This document shows positions 1-10,940 of a stretch of DNA of 64,000 bases, piece after piece. The position numbers and the translations under genes were made by a program. The stretch is from Eledone cirrhosa. Taxonomy: Eukaryota > Mollusca > Cephalopoda > Octopoda > Eledonidae. Every line of letters begins with the position of its first letter. Position 1 is the stretch's first letter. The notes beneath the pieces are model-generated. The model was not told where the DNA came from, did not search any database, and saw only the letters and a list, made by a program, of their open reading frames with translations. The stretch spans positions 117,170,323-117,234,322 of the forward strand of contig OZ024742.1 of assembly GCA_964016885.1 (NCBI GenBank), read 5' to 3'.

Positions 1-99
1 AAAGTGAACAACACACTATAACTACTCCATTACCAAAGGTTTCAGGACCCCTAGTTATAAATATATGAACATATGAAATGAAAGGGAAATTCTATTAAA

Positions 100-260
100 A
101 TTGAAAGGCTACTTTACAGTCTGGGCTGGGTACATTTTGCCATGACACCTATATGACAACTTTACATTGTGGACTGGGTAATTTTTGTTGTGCACCTACA
201 CGACCACTTTACATTGTGCACAGGATGCTTTTTTGCTGTGATACCAACATATATATATAA
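100..260 (-). mobile_element. 3'-UTR fragment of family C LINE
   Basis: Three imperfect units of about 45-50 bp follow one another. Each has the pattern 'tttacattgtggactgggta' followed by a 'tttttgttgtgcacctacacgac'-like half. The same unit occurs upstream of the (GATGAT)n tail in the copies near 19.15, 46.5, 47.1, 54.6, 59.35 and 60.95 kb, so this is the reverse complement of that 3'-UTR. No coding part is attached. Confidence 0.7.
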
Positions 261-2400
261 ATGCACATGAAAATATATTGATGAAATAATTTGTTGGTCA
301 TTTTATGTCTGTTATATAAGTGTCTAAACAATTTATTGGGTGATTTATATTGTTATATGATCAGTATTTATTATTTTCAATTAGATATTGTTGGAATTCA
401 CTAATTAATTGTTATTTACTTATTTTATTCATTCATTTTATGTTGTAAACAGCTATAGAAAATATTCTCTCTGATAAACAAATATTTGGTATCACATGTT
501 TGCTTTATCTTAATTTTCATCACCACCAAATAGGAAAATGTTTCTTTTGACTTTATTTTCACATTCCGTTGCAATTTTTATTTTTTTATATATATATTTT
601 TTGTATCTGTTAGCATTAGTTGAATATATTTAACTTTCATATTTTTCCTTTGGCTGTCATGTTTTTGCTGGATTGTATGAAAATAACATAAAATTTGATA
701 AATATTATTTGGTAAATATGAATATTAGTTGACTATGGAATCCACTTATTAAATATGAATTTAAGTGACTGTTTCATTTAAATATTTGTTTAGATTTTAC
801 TTTATAATCTGATTCACTGCAAGTGGTGCAATGTGGAAATGATAAGGTTAGTAAATACTAAGATAGCTTGGATTGTATTAATTATGCCTGACTCATATTC
901 CCATATAGAACCTTCTGCAGTCAGTTACACCAACCTTGCTCAGTGCCATGTTGGTGCTGGAGGATGAAAGAAGCAGTTCATAAGCCAGCTAAAGACTATT
1001 GTGAATTGAAATAATATCCACTCGTCCAACCACTCACTTTGGTAGTCACACTACTGATGAGGAATTGAAAACACGGAGGAAAAATGTATTCGATATTATG
1101 TGAGAAATTAGGCATGCACATAGATTAATATCCAATCTCTCCAACCAAACATTCACAGGTAGTGTCTGATCTGTAACCAAAACTGTATATCAACACTTGG
1201 GATGTACAATCATTAAAGTATTGATAATTGAAGAAGATGATGATCATCAAAATCATTGAAAAGCTATAAATAAGCAAGTAAATACTTCAGCTCTGATCAG
1301 TTGCTGAATATAGAAAGCTCAGGTAGCTTCTACGTGGTTCTGAACCTGGTAGAAATAGTAGCTTAATATCATTCAAATCATATCCAACTAACATTTTTAA
1401 AAACAAGGAAATGATATTTGATGTTGTATTCTCAGATAAACTATGTCTAACAAAAGCAGAGGATGGTCATAACTTAAATACTTTTAATCTCAAGTCTGTT
1501 TGACTTATGAAATAGAGAGAGAGAGAGAGAGAGGAAATAAGAGATATAGAGGAAGAATCAACCCCAGTAAGGAACTGGTTCATTTTTACTGACTTCAAAA
1601 GGAGGAAAAGCCAAATTGACCTTATTAGGTTTTGAACTCATAGTGCAGTCAGCTTGAATGAATATTGCAATACAATGTATCCAATGTTCTAACAACTCTG
1701 CCAATTCATCAGCTTAGTTTTAAATAAGTTTAGTACTAAAACAGCATGATTCAGAATCCTACTGTGTTATTACTATTGTTAATTTACCTTAGTAGTACTA
1801 ATATCACTAAACAGAGTCTGCAATATCCTTGAAAAATCTGTTCTCATGAATCTTATTTTTTTATCAACCTTTGTTCTGGTTTTCCACATTTTAGTTTGGT
1901 TATTTTCATTATTCCCTCCGGTTATGGTTTTGGTTGATTGGGTTTCAAACTTACTCAAACTTGTATACTGAAAGTAATTTATATCTGTGATATATCTCCA
2001 AATATTATTTCCAAAGAGAGTCAGTATGATTCATTCTCTTTTTATCATTTTATCATAGTTTAGTTTTATTAGAAATTTATAATCATGATGTAGCCTTTCT
2101 AGTAATGAATTGTAATACTCTTGGATCTACTCTTTGAAGCCATTAATAAATATCTACTCCATTCCTTTGTGATTCTCATTTTCATGATAACATTACAAAT
2201 GAGGTCAACACCTTTTTGGTATTGTGGAAGCAAATTCAAGCTTGTCTTTTCATAAGTGAAATGTGTGTTTTTTTTTCTTTGAGATAGGAAAATTTCCATA
2301 TATATCAGTAACCATTACGTTTGCATTCAGGAATGTCAATCAGTTACTTTGTACTTTATTTTTACCTAGATTTATGGTTCCCAACATATTTATATTGTTA
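261..2400. other. Unannotated AT-rich spacer
   Basis: No gene or confident transposon was recognised. There is a short (GA)n run at about 1516-1532. A stretch near 1300-1400 has weak similarity to a block near 8350-8450 (both contain a 'gtagaaatag.agct' core), which may be old dispersed repeat. Confidence 0.5.
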
Positions 2401-2404
2401 CTGT

Positions 2405-2710
2405 TGCTCTTTAACCTCAGATAAATCCTGATTAAGCAGATCAATAATCAAATGTCTTCCAGCCAAGACAAGTCCATCCTTCTTCAGACAGTGTGTCGAG
2501 GACTAAATTATCCGGTATAGCCTTCCTTTTTAAAACAGGAGAATATAATTTAAGGTTGATTGGTCTGCTATTTCTAGGATGATCAACATTTCTCAATATT
2601 TTCTTATCTCAGAGCTGGCATTAATTTTGTTTAACCCTTTTTTTATCAACCAGCCTAAACTAAAACTGTCTAGATTTATTCTCTGTGTATACATGAATGT
2701 GTGTGAGCAG
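2405..2710 (+). repeat. Unclassified dispersed repeat X
   Basis: It begins with a 'cctgattaagcagatcaata' motif and later contains 'ggtctgctatttctag', 'tctcaatattttcttatctc', 'gtttaaccctttttttatca' and 'tctagatttattctc', in that order. The same order of motifs recurs at 4195-4395, and parts recur at 62825-63020 and 56755-56815. No reading frame or terminal repeat was recognised, so the class is unknown. An ATG frame inside it (2579-2779) is not credible as a gene. Confidence 0.5.
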
Positions 2711-2779
2711 TGGCCAATGGTAAAAGCAAGCTCCTGGTTCTATGATGAAAATTCCCTTTTTTTAAACATTGCATTATAA

Positions 2780-3125
2780 TTTCATGTAGGAATTTGTTTT
2801 CAATTTATATTCTAAACACTAACTTAATTACATTAGCTAATTATATTACTAAATATTTTCAAAGTTTTGATTATCTAAAAAACTTGATTGAAAATCATAG
2901 GCAGTGCCTTTCATTAGAAATATAGTAACAAAAGGGCTAATATTGCATGTAATGAGTTTGGCAGAGTTGCTATCATCTAAGCGTTCTTTTGAGCTAGTAG
3001 ACACTAATCATCATATGCTTGTATGGGCTGGACTCATATATTTACATGTTTTGCTATTGTTGCTTAGTCTCAAATCAGTCTGAATCAAGTAGATCTATAA
3101 TCAAAATACATATATAGAGAATTCT
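2780..3125. other. Spacer with a repeat X scrap
   Basis: AT-rich sequence without a gene. Positions about 3064-3112 carry the 'ctgaatcaagtagatctata' motif of repeat X. Confidence 0.4.
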
Positions 3126-3130
3126 GAAGA

Positions 3131-3395
3131 GCAATGTTTCCCAAATTCATTTTGTTATGGTACCTTAATACAGTTTTCTCAAAATCCTGAAGCTCATACC
3201 TGTCTTTCACAGACAATACTTGCCATCCTAACCATAATAAGACATTCACGGAAACAAAAATTGTTTAAGAGAGATCATTTATTTATAAAAACAAAGCACA
3301 TATAATAATTTTTATTAAATTTTATTAAAAGTCACCTTATCTCATTAAGCTCTAGAATTTTTTTTTAATGAAGCTCCTTGTTTTCAAGATCAGAT
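3131..3395 (+). mobile_element. hAT-like non-autonomous DNA transposon, copy 1
   Basis: It starts with 'gcaatgtttcccaaattcat' and aligns along its length with 5008-5268. Shared blocks include 'ctcatacctgtctttcacag'-like text, 'gacaatact.gccatcctaa', 'gaaacaaaaattgtttaaga' and 'tttattaaattttattaaaa'. A CAATGTTTCCCAAA-type end is typical of hAT terminal repeats. The right end has decayed. No transposase is encoded. Confidence 0.5.
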
Positions 3396-3411
3396 AATTC
3401 AGATGACGTAA

Positions 3412-3628
3412 CCCTTTAGCATTTAAACCAGCCATATCCAGCCAGAATGTTCTCCCCTCTTTCTATTCAAACTGGCTGTAACCAGCTGCTCATACTGATG
3501 TTAAGGTATTGTTCTTAAAATAAATAATATAAAAATCATAGATTCGATACTATGTGAGATAATTATGTAAGTTTCAGCCTTTACGTAAAATACAATAGTA
3601 AATATAGAGTAAAGTAAAGGCTAAAAGG
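3412..3628. mobile_element. piggyBac-like MITE, copy 1
   Basis: A 217-bp element that begins 'ccctttagcatttaaacc' and ends 'ggctaaaagg', so its ends are imperfect inverted repeats. It is flanked by GTAA on the left (one change from TTAA) and TTAA on the right. TTAA targeting with CCCTTT-type ends fits piggyBac-type non-autonomous elements. It aligns over its whole length with 36792-37011, including 'gatgttaaggtattgttct' and 'gattcgatactatgtgagat'. It is non-coding. Confidence 0.7.
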
Positions 3629-3632
3629 TTAA

Positions 3633-3974
3633 GAGATTTCCTCAAGTGAAATTGTGGTTAACCATGAATATGGAGAGACAATTTTACATACAACATTCTA
3701 CTGACGAGAACAAAATCTATGAGAGTCAAGACTATCAGTGGTAAATATCATCAATGGATAGGGCTTGTAAAATGAGGACAGACAAAAAATGTCCAAATAA
3801 AACCTGTACTTTAAACTATCAGAGCATTTAACACCCACCCTAACTCCATGGGGGGGGGGGGGCATCTAATGAGCACTCTGGAGATCTTGAGGCCCCCATC
3901 AAGAAGATCATGTTCTTATTCAACATCCATCCTAACAACTGGAAAATGATTGTTCGAGATCATAATTACTGGCA
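3633..3974. other. Spacer with a poly-G run
   Basis: No gene seen. A run of about a dozen G lies at 3850-3862. Confidence 0.4.
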
Positions 3975-3992
3975 TTATATATGCAAAGAAGG

Positions 3993-4176
3993 GCGGTGGA
4001 TTGGCAGTATCGGTAGAGGGTCGGACGCCATGCTTTCCAGCATAGTTACGTCCCTTTACGATCTGAGTTCAAATCCAGCCGAGGTTGACTTTGCCTTTCA
4101 TCCTTACGGGGTCGATAAAATAAAGTACCAGTAATGCACTGGGTAATTGCTGGCTTTGTGCCTAAAGTAGAAACAG
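3993..4176 (+). mobile_element. Octopus OR-type SINE, young copy, with TSD
   Basis: This is a full copy. Its head is tRNA-like: an A-box-like 'tggcagtatcggtagaggg' and a B-box-like 'gagttcaaatcc' would form the internal pol III promoter. A conserved body follows ('gcctttcatccttacggggt', 'aataaagtaccagtaatgca') and the 3' end is 'cctaaagtagaaacag'. An 18-bp duplication 'ttatatatgcaaagaagg' brackets it (3975-3992 and 4177-4194), which proves retrotransposition here. It belongs to subfamily A ('gctttccagcatagttacgt') and lacks the roughly 30-bp block of old copies. Confidence 0.92.
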
Positions 4177-4194
4177 TTATATATGCAAAGAAGG

Positions 4195-4395
4195 TCATAT
4201 TTGAGTGTAACTGGCCTGCTATTTCAGCAGGTCATATTTGAGTGTAATTGGCCTGCTATTTCTAGCAGTGTGTTCAAGATTTCTCTATATTTTCTTTCTT
4301 ATCTCAGAGTTTGCATCAGTTATGTTTGACCCTTTTGTTACCAAATAGCCAGGAATTAAACTACATCTAGATTTATTCTCAGAAATATATTTCTT
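4195..4395 (+). repeat. Unclassified dispersed repeat X, second copy
   Basis: It contains the block order 'ggcctgctatttctagcag', 'ttctttcttatctcagag', 'gtttgacccttttgttacca', 'catctagatttattctca', parallel to 2530-2700. A stretch of about 40 bp, 'ggtcatatttgagtgtaa.tggcctgctattt', is tandemly repeated at its start (4193-4260). Confidence 0.5.
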
Positions 4396-4639
4396 TCATC
4401 TAAATGCATGTAATAATGTATGCACATCTGTATGTGATATGAAGCTGAAGGTAAAAGAACCAGAAGAAAAGAAAGAGTTCAATAATGACTTCTGGAAGAA
4501 TTACAACTACAGTGCCAATTTTGGGACCAGTGATTAATCTCAAACATCAGAAGGCACAATCATAAAAAATGGAAACATCAATATTATTGATAAAGAAACA
4601 TTAAAGTCCTTTTCTCATTGAGGAAATGTTGAGATAATC
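4396..4639. other. Unannotated spacer
   Basis: No gene or repeat recognised. Confidence 0.3.
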
Positions 4640-4950
4640 CAATGATGCCATCATCATCTTCATCCTCATTTAATGTTCATTTCTCTGCCATGTTATCACT
4701 CATCAATCAGTACCCAAACAGAACCTGACTTCTAGGTAGGCTGGGGGCCTGACATACAATCCCATACACCGAGCACATTTTATTGTAGCACCAACACTAG
4801 GGAAGTTGTCATGGTTTTGGCATAGCTAAAAAGTTTTGTCACACCTTTTGTTTGGCAAGTTTTCTACAGCTGGATGCTATTACTATCACCAACCATTTTA
4901 CAAAGTGTACTGGATGGTCATTTCTCATGTAGATCACCATCTGCATAAAA
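4640..4950 (-). mobile_element. Old 3' tail of family C LINE
   Basis: Reading the reverse strand, a tail of GATGAT triplets is preceded by the 'ggagagaaatgaacattaaa'-type end and by the reverse complement of 'ttttctacagctggatgcta' and 'atcaccaaccattttacaaa'. The copies at 33.6 and 34.6 kb are close relatives. Non-coding and decayed. Confidence 0.6.
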
Positions 4951-5007
4951 GGTGATAAGTTCAGAATTGTGTTGGTGTTATTCTGGCCTCCTCAGTAAAG
5001 CAGGTAC

Positions 5008-5268
5008 AGCCTGGTTCCCAAACTTATTTCGTTGTGGAACTCTCATCCAATTTTCCAAAAATTTCAGAACCCATACCTATATCTTATAGACAATTCCTAC
5101 CACCTTAATTTTGATAAGACATAAAGTGAAACAAAAATTGTTTTAGAAAGATAATTTATTCATATATATATATCTAACACCTATAATAAATTTTCATTAA
5201 ACTTTATTAAAAAACATCTTATATTATGGAAGCCTGAGCTTCCTTGTAACTCATGTTGGGGAACATTG
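5008..5268 (+). mobile_element. hAT-like non-autonomous DNA transposon, copy 2
   Basis: The left end 'cagcctggttcccaaac' and the right end 'gttggggaacattg' form an imperfect inverted repeat of the hAT kind. The interior aligns with 3131-3395. No transposase frame exists. The expected 8-bp target duplication was not identified. Confidence 0.55.
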
Positions 5269-5898
5269 ATCTGAATAATTAATGACTACCATTTTCACAA
5301 CCTAGTTAAATTATAGCTGCTCTTCTTCAAACAAAGTTTTGTGATAATATTTCTATCTTTTTTTTTTTTGTTGTCCCTTAGGGTAACACAGACATAAACA
5401 TAACAATACAATAAAATGCACATATATTTGGGCAGTGTAATAATGTATGTCTCTATTGTAAACCTAACCCATCAGTCTAAATTATAAGTTTGTAGTTATC
5501 ATTACACATGATGAGAGAAGTTTTTACCTATTTTTCTTTCCCAAATTTCCCAAGAGCAATATTTATTGCAGAAGAGATCTAAATTAATTTCAGTATGTAT
5601 TCTTCCACCTACTAAATGGGTTTTTATCTTTGTTCTGATTTATTGAATGAGATAGAAACATCTTCAGACTAGTTTTCCAAAATATTACCTACCCAAGAAT
5701 TTGTGTTCATGTTTTATTTTGATAGTTTTTCTTAGATGAAACTTTCAGCTTCCCATTGTGATTTTTTGTTTTTTTTTTTGTTTTACTTTTTCATTAATTT
5801 CAGCAGAACTATGATATTAAGCTGCTTCTATATTGCTGGTCATGGAAGTTATTGTCATTATTATTGCTGTTATCATTATTATCAATACTATTACTATA
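5269..5898. other. Unannotated AT-rich spacer
   Basis: No gene seen; there are poly-T runs at about 5359-5370 and 5767-5779. A 90-codon frame starting at 5736 runs into SINE sequence and looks fortuitous. Confidence 0.4.
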
Positions 5899-5899
5899 G

Positions 5900-6095
5900 A
5901 GTGGGGTTTGGCAGAATCATTAAAATGTCAGATAAAATGACAGCTCTTTTACTTTCTGATATCAAATCCCACCTAGGTCATCTTTACTTTTCATTCTCAT
6001 GCAGTTAATAAATAAGGTACCAGTCAAGCATTGGGATCGATATAATCGACTTTTCTCTCCCTAACAATTGTTGGCCTTGTGCTTAAATAAGAAAT
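5900..6095 (+). mobile_element. Old OR-type SINE, unit 1 of a row of four
   Basis: A decayed copy with head 'gggtttggcagaatcattaa', B-box-like 'gatatcaaatcccacc' and the long 3' block 'gggatcgatataatcgact' before 'gttggccttgtgcttaaat'. That block marks the old subfamily. Confidence 0.7.
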
Positions 6096-6098
6096 CAA

Positions 6099-6328
6099 TG
6101 GTGGTAGATTGGCAGAATTGGTAGGGCATCAGATGAAATGCTATAGTGGTATTTGGTTCAGCTCTTTACATTCTGAGTTTAAAACCTGCCATGGTATACT
6201 TTGCCTTTTATTATTCTGGCATCAATAAAATACAGTACGAGTCATGTACTTGGGTTGATGTAATCGATTTTTCCCTCTTCACAAGTTGTTGGCCTCATGC
6301 CTAAATTAGAAAATATTATTATTATTAA
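6099..6328 (+). mobile_element. Old OR-type SINE, unit 2
   Basis: Clear head 'gtagattggcagaattggta', B box 'ctgagtttaaaacctgcc', body 'aataaaatacagtacgagtc', long block 'gggttgatgtaatcgatt', and a tail running into (ATT)n at about 6315-6328. Confidence 0.75.
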
Positions 6329-6330
6329 AG

Positions 6331-6556
6331 CAGATTGAATTTGGCAGAATCTTTTAAATGTCAGACAAAATGTTTTGTATCATTTAGATATGGCTCATTA
6401 TGTTCTGAGTTCAAATTCAGCTAAGGTCAACTTTATTTTCCATCCTTATGCCGTTGATAAATAAAGTATCAGTCAAGTACTAGAGTCAATATTATTGATT
6501 TCTCTCCCACTAAATTGCTGTCTTTGTGCCTAAAATAGAAGCTATTATTGTTATTA
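6331..6556 (+). mobile_element. Old OR-type SINE, unit 3
   Basis: It starts 'gcagattgaatttggcagaa' directly after the (ATT)n tail of unit 2. The B box 'gttctgagttcaaattcagc' is readable. It ends 'cctaaaatagaagctattat' and enters another ATT run. Confidence 0.72.
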
Positions 6557-6745
6557 TTTAAGCAGATTAAGTGAAATAGTAGGATGGCTGACAAAATGGC
6601 TTGCAATATTTGGAACCAACTTTGCTTTTCATTCTTGCTAGGCTGATAAAATAAATTACAAGTCAGACACTAGGGTTGATTTAGTCAACAATATACAATC
6701 CCCCAAAATCTTGGTGTTATGAATACTTTAATAATAATAATAATA
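6557..6745 (+). mobile_element. Old OR-type SINE, unit 4, internally deleted
   Basis: It starts 'taagcagattaagtgaaata'. The B-box part is largely lost. The body 'ttgcttttcattcttgctag' and the long block 'agggttgatttagtcaac' remain. It ends at an (AAT)n run at about 6728-6747. Confidence 0.6.
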
Positions 6746-6747
6746 AT

Positions 6748-7326
6748 TTTGATTATTATGAACAGTCTTCTCAACTCTCAATGCCATTGAAAAAGTCACT
6801 AAAGCATAGGACAAAACACTTTACAGTATTTCTCTTGCTGTGAACAACTTGGTTGGTAGACTTAATTTGTCACCCAGTTTAACACCACCACCGCATGCAC
6901 AAACATACATCTAGCTGGGAAAACAGATATTAAATGGTGATGATGAAATATTTTCATATATATGTGTTTGTGTGTGTGTATATAGTAGGGTTGCCTCTGT
7001 GTTTTCCTTTCCCATTTGACATCCCTAGTTGTGATGTTTGTTTATATTCTGAATGAACAAGGGTCCCACAACTCACCAGTTCAACGATCACTATCTTACT
7101 TACAAACATAAGCGTTAGCATAAAAAATGACATCCAGTCATTGAATACTGCATCAAAGAAGTCTTGTCTAACCTATGCAAGGATAGAAAAGCAGACATAA
7201 ATACAATGATAGTGATTATTTTCTGAGCATACTATAATTACTAAATGTAAAACTGTCTGTTACATTAAGTGAACATTTGTTTCCTTCCATTCTTGGTATG
7301 TACAGTGTACCAACACTTATATAGTT
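6748..7326. other. Unannotated spacer
   Basis: No gene seen. A short TG-rich run lies at 6965-6980. Confidence 0.35.
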
Positions 7327-7685
7327 GCAGGAATGGCTGTGTGGTTAAACAGTTTGCTTCACTACCATGTAGTTTTGGGTTCAGTTCCACTGTAGTGCAC
7401 CTTGAGTTAACAAATTCCCTGTGAGAGAAATTTAAGAGTTAAAATCATACTAATGAATATTGTGAGTGTGTGTGTATTTACATACATACATGCATACGTG
7501 TGTTTGTGTGTGTTGCTGTGTCTGTATTTACATTAGTGTTTGTTTATATGTCCCATATTTTAGTGGTTTGTCAAATGGTGATCAATAAAATAAGTACAAG
7601 ACTTAAATCATAAGCACTGGTGTTGATATGATCAACTGAAAATCTACACACATACTGCCCCAGCTTAGCCTTAGTCCTATGATTA
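7327..7685 (+). mobile_element. Ceph-SINE-like element, old full-length copy
   Basis: The tRNA-like head 'aggaatggctgtgtggttaa' (A box) and 'ttttgggttcagttccactg' (B box) are followed by 'tgcaccttgagttaacaaat'. A TG/ATAC-rich middle comes next, then the 3' part 'cccatattttagtggtttgt' and 'aataaaataagtacaagact'. The layout matches the long cephalopod SINE with a central microsatellite. It is a separate family from the OR-type SINE. Confidence 0.72.
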
Positions 7686-7689
7686 AAAC

Positions 7690-8235
7690 CAGGAAAATAA
7701 TAAAGAATATACATATATCATCAATGATGTTTCTGGAAAGTATCCTACTGTATACTGTTAACAGCCTTTTGCTGCATCTATCCATTTCATTATGTTCATT
7801 TTTCATCCACCAAAGAAATGTAACAGAACACCAGTGCTGGCATTGCTCTAATATTGATCTCTCCAATAATTTTTTTCACATTTATTTTTGTTTTAAAGAC
7901 CTTCCTGACTCGACTCTTAAATTCTTCACTAATATTTCATTGGATTTCCTTCTATTTCACCCCTTCAACTTGCAATACAGTCAGATATTTATATCCTTCA
8001 CCCACCTTCAGTGATCTTATATTATTTTGTTATCTAGAAGAAGGATTCTTTCTAACTTCATCTATTTCTTCTTTTTATTGCTGGCATGATAGATTTATCA
8101 ATACCAAACCCCATTTCAATATCTCTTCTGAAAATTCTAACTGGCTAAATCAAATAATTTTGTTCCTTCTGAAGGTTTGGTGTAAACTGTGAGGCCAGCT
8201 ATGAACATTAACTGGTCAATTCCCTCATAAATTTT
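7690..8235 (-). mobile_element. Decayed R4/Dong-like LINE fragment
   Basis: On the reverse strand short pieces align with the middle of the 17.1-18.6 kb element: 'NEMDRCSKRLLTVYSRILS' corresponds to 'KEMDRKTRKLLTIYNMFHK', and a 'YKYL.VL'-like stretch lies near 8000. Several frameshifts are present. Forward-strand frames here (7679-8192) are shadows. Confidence 0.6.
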
Positions 8236-8750
8236 GGCCAAATAGTACCTGTTATAATATATAAGACTAGACATCAAAACAGAAGTGGAGATAATGAATC
8301 TCAATAGAAAATAACCCTTTTAATCTCAATTTCCCTCAGCAACATTAAAGAATGAATTATTTCTGCTTGATCAGCAATGATGGCTGCTCAACCTGTTAGA
8401 AATAGCAGCTGAATTGAAAAAAGAAAACACATACTGGATTATGTAGTGACTGATATACAAAATATCAGGAAGATCATGTATGGAAATCCTTTTGGTTATG
8501 GGTCTGCTCAATCAAAGTAGGCCTGGGGTTAATCATCAAAAACTCCAATGAAGTTTTGTATTCCATGATGGTTGTCAAATATATTTAGGCAATCAAAATA
8601 GCTGGTAAAATTAGTAGTTTTGATTGACCAGTTTACACTGAGATTGGTAGCTATAGCAGTGGTAGTTGATAACAACAAGGTTGACAAGCAGTAATGAAGG
8701 TTAATAAGGTCACAGAAATTGTTTGCTTAAACTTTTAATTTGTGCTAATA
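8236..8750. other. Unannotated spacer
   Basis: No gene seen. It contains a weak match to repeat-X-like motifs near 8365-8410. Confidence 0.3.
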
Positions 8751-8761
8751 ATAATAATTAA

Positions 8762-8792
<31 letters not shown>
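8751..8792. repeat. (ATT)n microsatellite
   Basis: A nearly pure ATT tract immediately before the next SINE, which appears to have inserted into it or to follow an older tail. Confidence 0.9.
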
Positions 8793-8797
8793 TCTAA

Positions 8798-8986
8798 GGC
8801 GGTGGATTGGCAGTATCGGTAGAGGGTTGGACGCCATGCTTTCCAGCATAGTTACGTCCCTTAATGATCTGAGTTCAAATCCCGCCGAGGTTGACTTTGC
8901 CTTTCATCCTTACAGGGTCGATAAAATAAAGTACCAGTAATGCACTGGGTAATTGCTGGCCTTGTGCCAAAAATAGAAACAATTAT
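8798..8986 (+). mobile_element. OR-type SINE, young subfamily A
   Basis: Complete head ('ggcggtggattggcagtatc'), B box 'gagttcaaatcccgcc', body and 3' end 'aaaatagaaacaatt' with an ATT tail. It forms an inverted pair with the next copy. Confidence 0.92.
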
Positions 8987-9008
8987 TATTATTATTTCTT
9001 TTTACTAC

Positions 9009-9192
9009 TAATAATTGTTTCTAATTTTGGCACAAGGCCAGCAATTAATCCAGTATATTACTAGTGCTTTATTATATCAGCCCTGTAAGGATGAAAGGCA
9101 AAGTTAACCTCAGCCGGATTTTAACTCAGAACGTAAAGGGCCATAACTCTATGCTGCAAATCATGGTGTCTGATACTCTACCAATACTGCCA
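9009..9192 (-). mobile_element. OR-type SINE, reverse copy of the inverted pair
   Basis: Reverse complement of the same SINE, from 'aattgtttctaattttggca' (3' end) to 'tctaccaatactgccaaaat' (head). The two 3' ends face each other across about 20 bp. Its head abuts the 3' end of the Tx1-like element that follows. Confidence 0.88.
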
Positions 9193-10540
9193 AAATGTTT
9201 TCTTTATTAACCACAAGGGTTTACAAAAGAATAACATTAATGACAGCACAGAGTGGTACAAATGAGGTTTTCTTTGTGCAAAATCAAACATAAAACAAAA
9301 ACAAGGGATATAATAAAAAAAATATAGAACAAAAGAAAATTCCACTATAGGGGGAAACCTCTGAGGCTCATAAGTGGAGAAAGCACATGAAAAGACACAG
9401 CCACCCTGACACACTGCCAGACACACTCAGAGTAGGCCCATTCATTTGGGCCATTCTCACCTCTTTCACCCACATTTCAATAAAGTGGCTGGAAGATAGC
9501 ACTTTCCACTCCACCTTGATTTTCTTCTTCAAGTGAAACCTGAAGAAGTTATTATTAATCAGGGCTTTGGCAAAGAGGAAAGGGCCCATCTTCAGCCTCT
9601 TCAGATGCATTCAATATATGACCTCTTTAGACTTCTGTCAAAAGGTTGCCAAACAAGTCTGGCATATGAACGTAAAGATTGTAGGGCAGACTGTCCAAAC
9701 CATGTGATTTACCCCTCATGCAGTTAGTCATAGCATCCCATATTTCAGCGGCTGTTAGTAGCCATTTGAAGCCCTCTGCTTCTGTTATCAACAACTGTGG
9801 CAGTCTGTTAAGGTAGGGACTGAAGTCCATCCCATTAGCTGGCCATCCACAGCTTCTGAAAAATTGCTGCTGAATGGCTGCACACATCTGTTTGGGATCA
9901 AGTAACATGTGCCCATCAATGGTGTTCAAAAGACCAGAGTGTGGCTTTGCTGCCACACTGCATTTGTCACTCGGGCTCATTGAATGGCTTTCACCCCTTT
10001 GTGTCTAAGAGTATGCGACCTAGTCCTGACAATGCAGCCTTCATGCTTAGCATTGAAAAATTGGTCGACGACCAATCTTGCTGCAAGCACTCATCTAACT
10101 TTCTAACTAGTTCTCCCTCTACTATACTTTACACGGTGGCTACAGCCTTACTGAACCTAATGGATTCTGTTCTAATTTCCCTTTTCAGGGAGAAATACTC
10201 TTTGTTTTAGATGTCTGCTTCCATCAACACCTGCTTAACTAATTCACTGATCTGGTCACTGTAGGCTTTGCACGCCGGGAGTGATGCGTTCACCTTCCAG
10301 TAGTTGGGCCCCTGTCAATGAAGCCTATCTAGATCTACCACACAGATCACAAAAATGTGGTCGGTGTAGACTACTTTGAATTGTGAACAATTTATGCTGG
10401 ACTTATCTATTTCCCTATAAAATATCTAATTTAGATCAATCTGGATGACCCATGCAGTTTGTTCAGGTCCACATTGGCATATTTGGGAAATCCAGTTGGT
10501 AAGGAAACAGTGCTCAATCAGGGATGACTATGAATAAATA
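9193..10540 (-). mobile_element. Tx1-like LINE with the RT domain deleted
   Basis: On the reverse strand, 'LLDPKQMCAAIQQQFF' and 'GMDFSPYLNRLPQLL' (9627-9980) align with 'LLEPKQMCGAFQQHFA' and 'GMDFSAYLAGLPRLS' of the large element at 14.4 kb. 'VEWKVLSSSHFIEMWVKEV' (about 9460-9520) and the 3' end 'cttgtggttaataaagaaaa' match that element's 3' end. The part that should lie between, the reverse transcriptase core, is missing at about 9600-9630. Stops and frameshifts are frequent. It is an old dead copy. Confidence 0.75.
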
Positions 10541-10541
10541 A

Positions 10542-10727
10542 TATAATAATTGTTTCTACTCTTGGCACAAGGCTAGCAATTACCCAGTGCATTACTGGTG
10601 CTTTATTTTATCAACCCTGTAAGGATGAAAGGCAAAGTAAACCTCGGCGTGATTTGAACTCAGAACGTAAAGGGCCATAACTCTGTGCCGCGAAGCATAT
10701 TGTCCGATGCTCTAACAATACTGCCAA
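10542..10727 (-). mobile_element. OR-type SINE, unit 1 of a reverse row
   Basis: From 'aattgtttctactcttggca' to 'atgctctaacaatactgcca', young length class without the long block. Confidence 0.88.
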
Positions 10728-10734
10728 TAATAAT

Positions 10735-10924
10735 TATTATTTCTACTACTTTTAGCACAAGGCCAGCCATTACTCAGTACATTACAGGTACTTTATTTTA
10801 TCGATGCCGTAAGGATGAAAGGCAAAGTCAACCTCGGCGGGATTTGAACTCAGATTGTAAAGGGACATAACTATGCTGGAAAGCATGTCCGACCCTCTAC
10901 CGATACTGCCAATTCACCACCCTA
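10735..10924 (-). mobile_element. OR-type SINE, unit 2
   Basis: From 'atttctactacttttagcac' to 'ccgatactgccaattcacca', subfamily A ('aactatgctggaaagcatg'). Confidence 0.9.
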
Positions 10925-10940
10925 TAATAATAATAATAAT

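Noticed and set aside
7679..8192. Two overlapping forward frames over 110 codons
   Set aside because: They are antisense shadows of an R4-like LINE remnant.
8798..8900. tRNA gene
   Set aside because: A and B boxes are present but the sequence does not close into a cloverleaf and recurs dozens of times as a SINE head.
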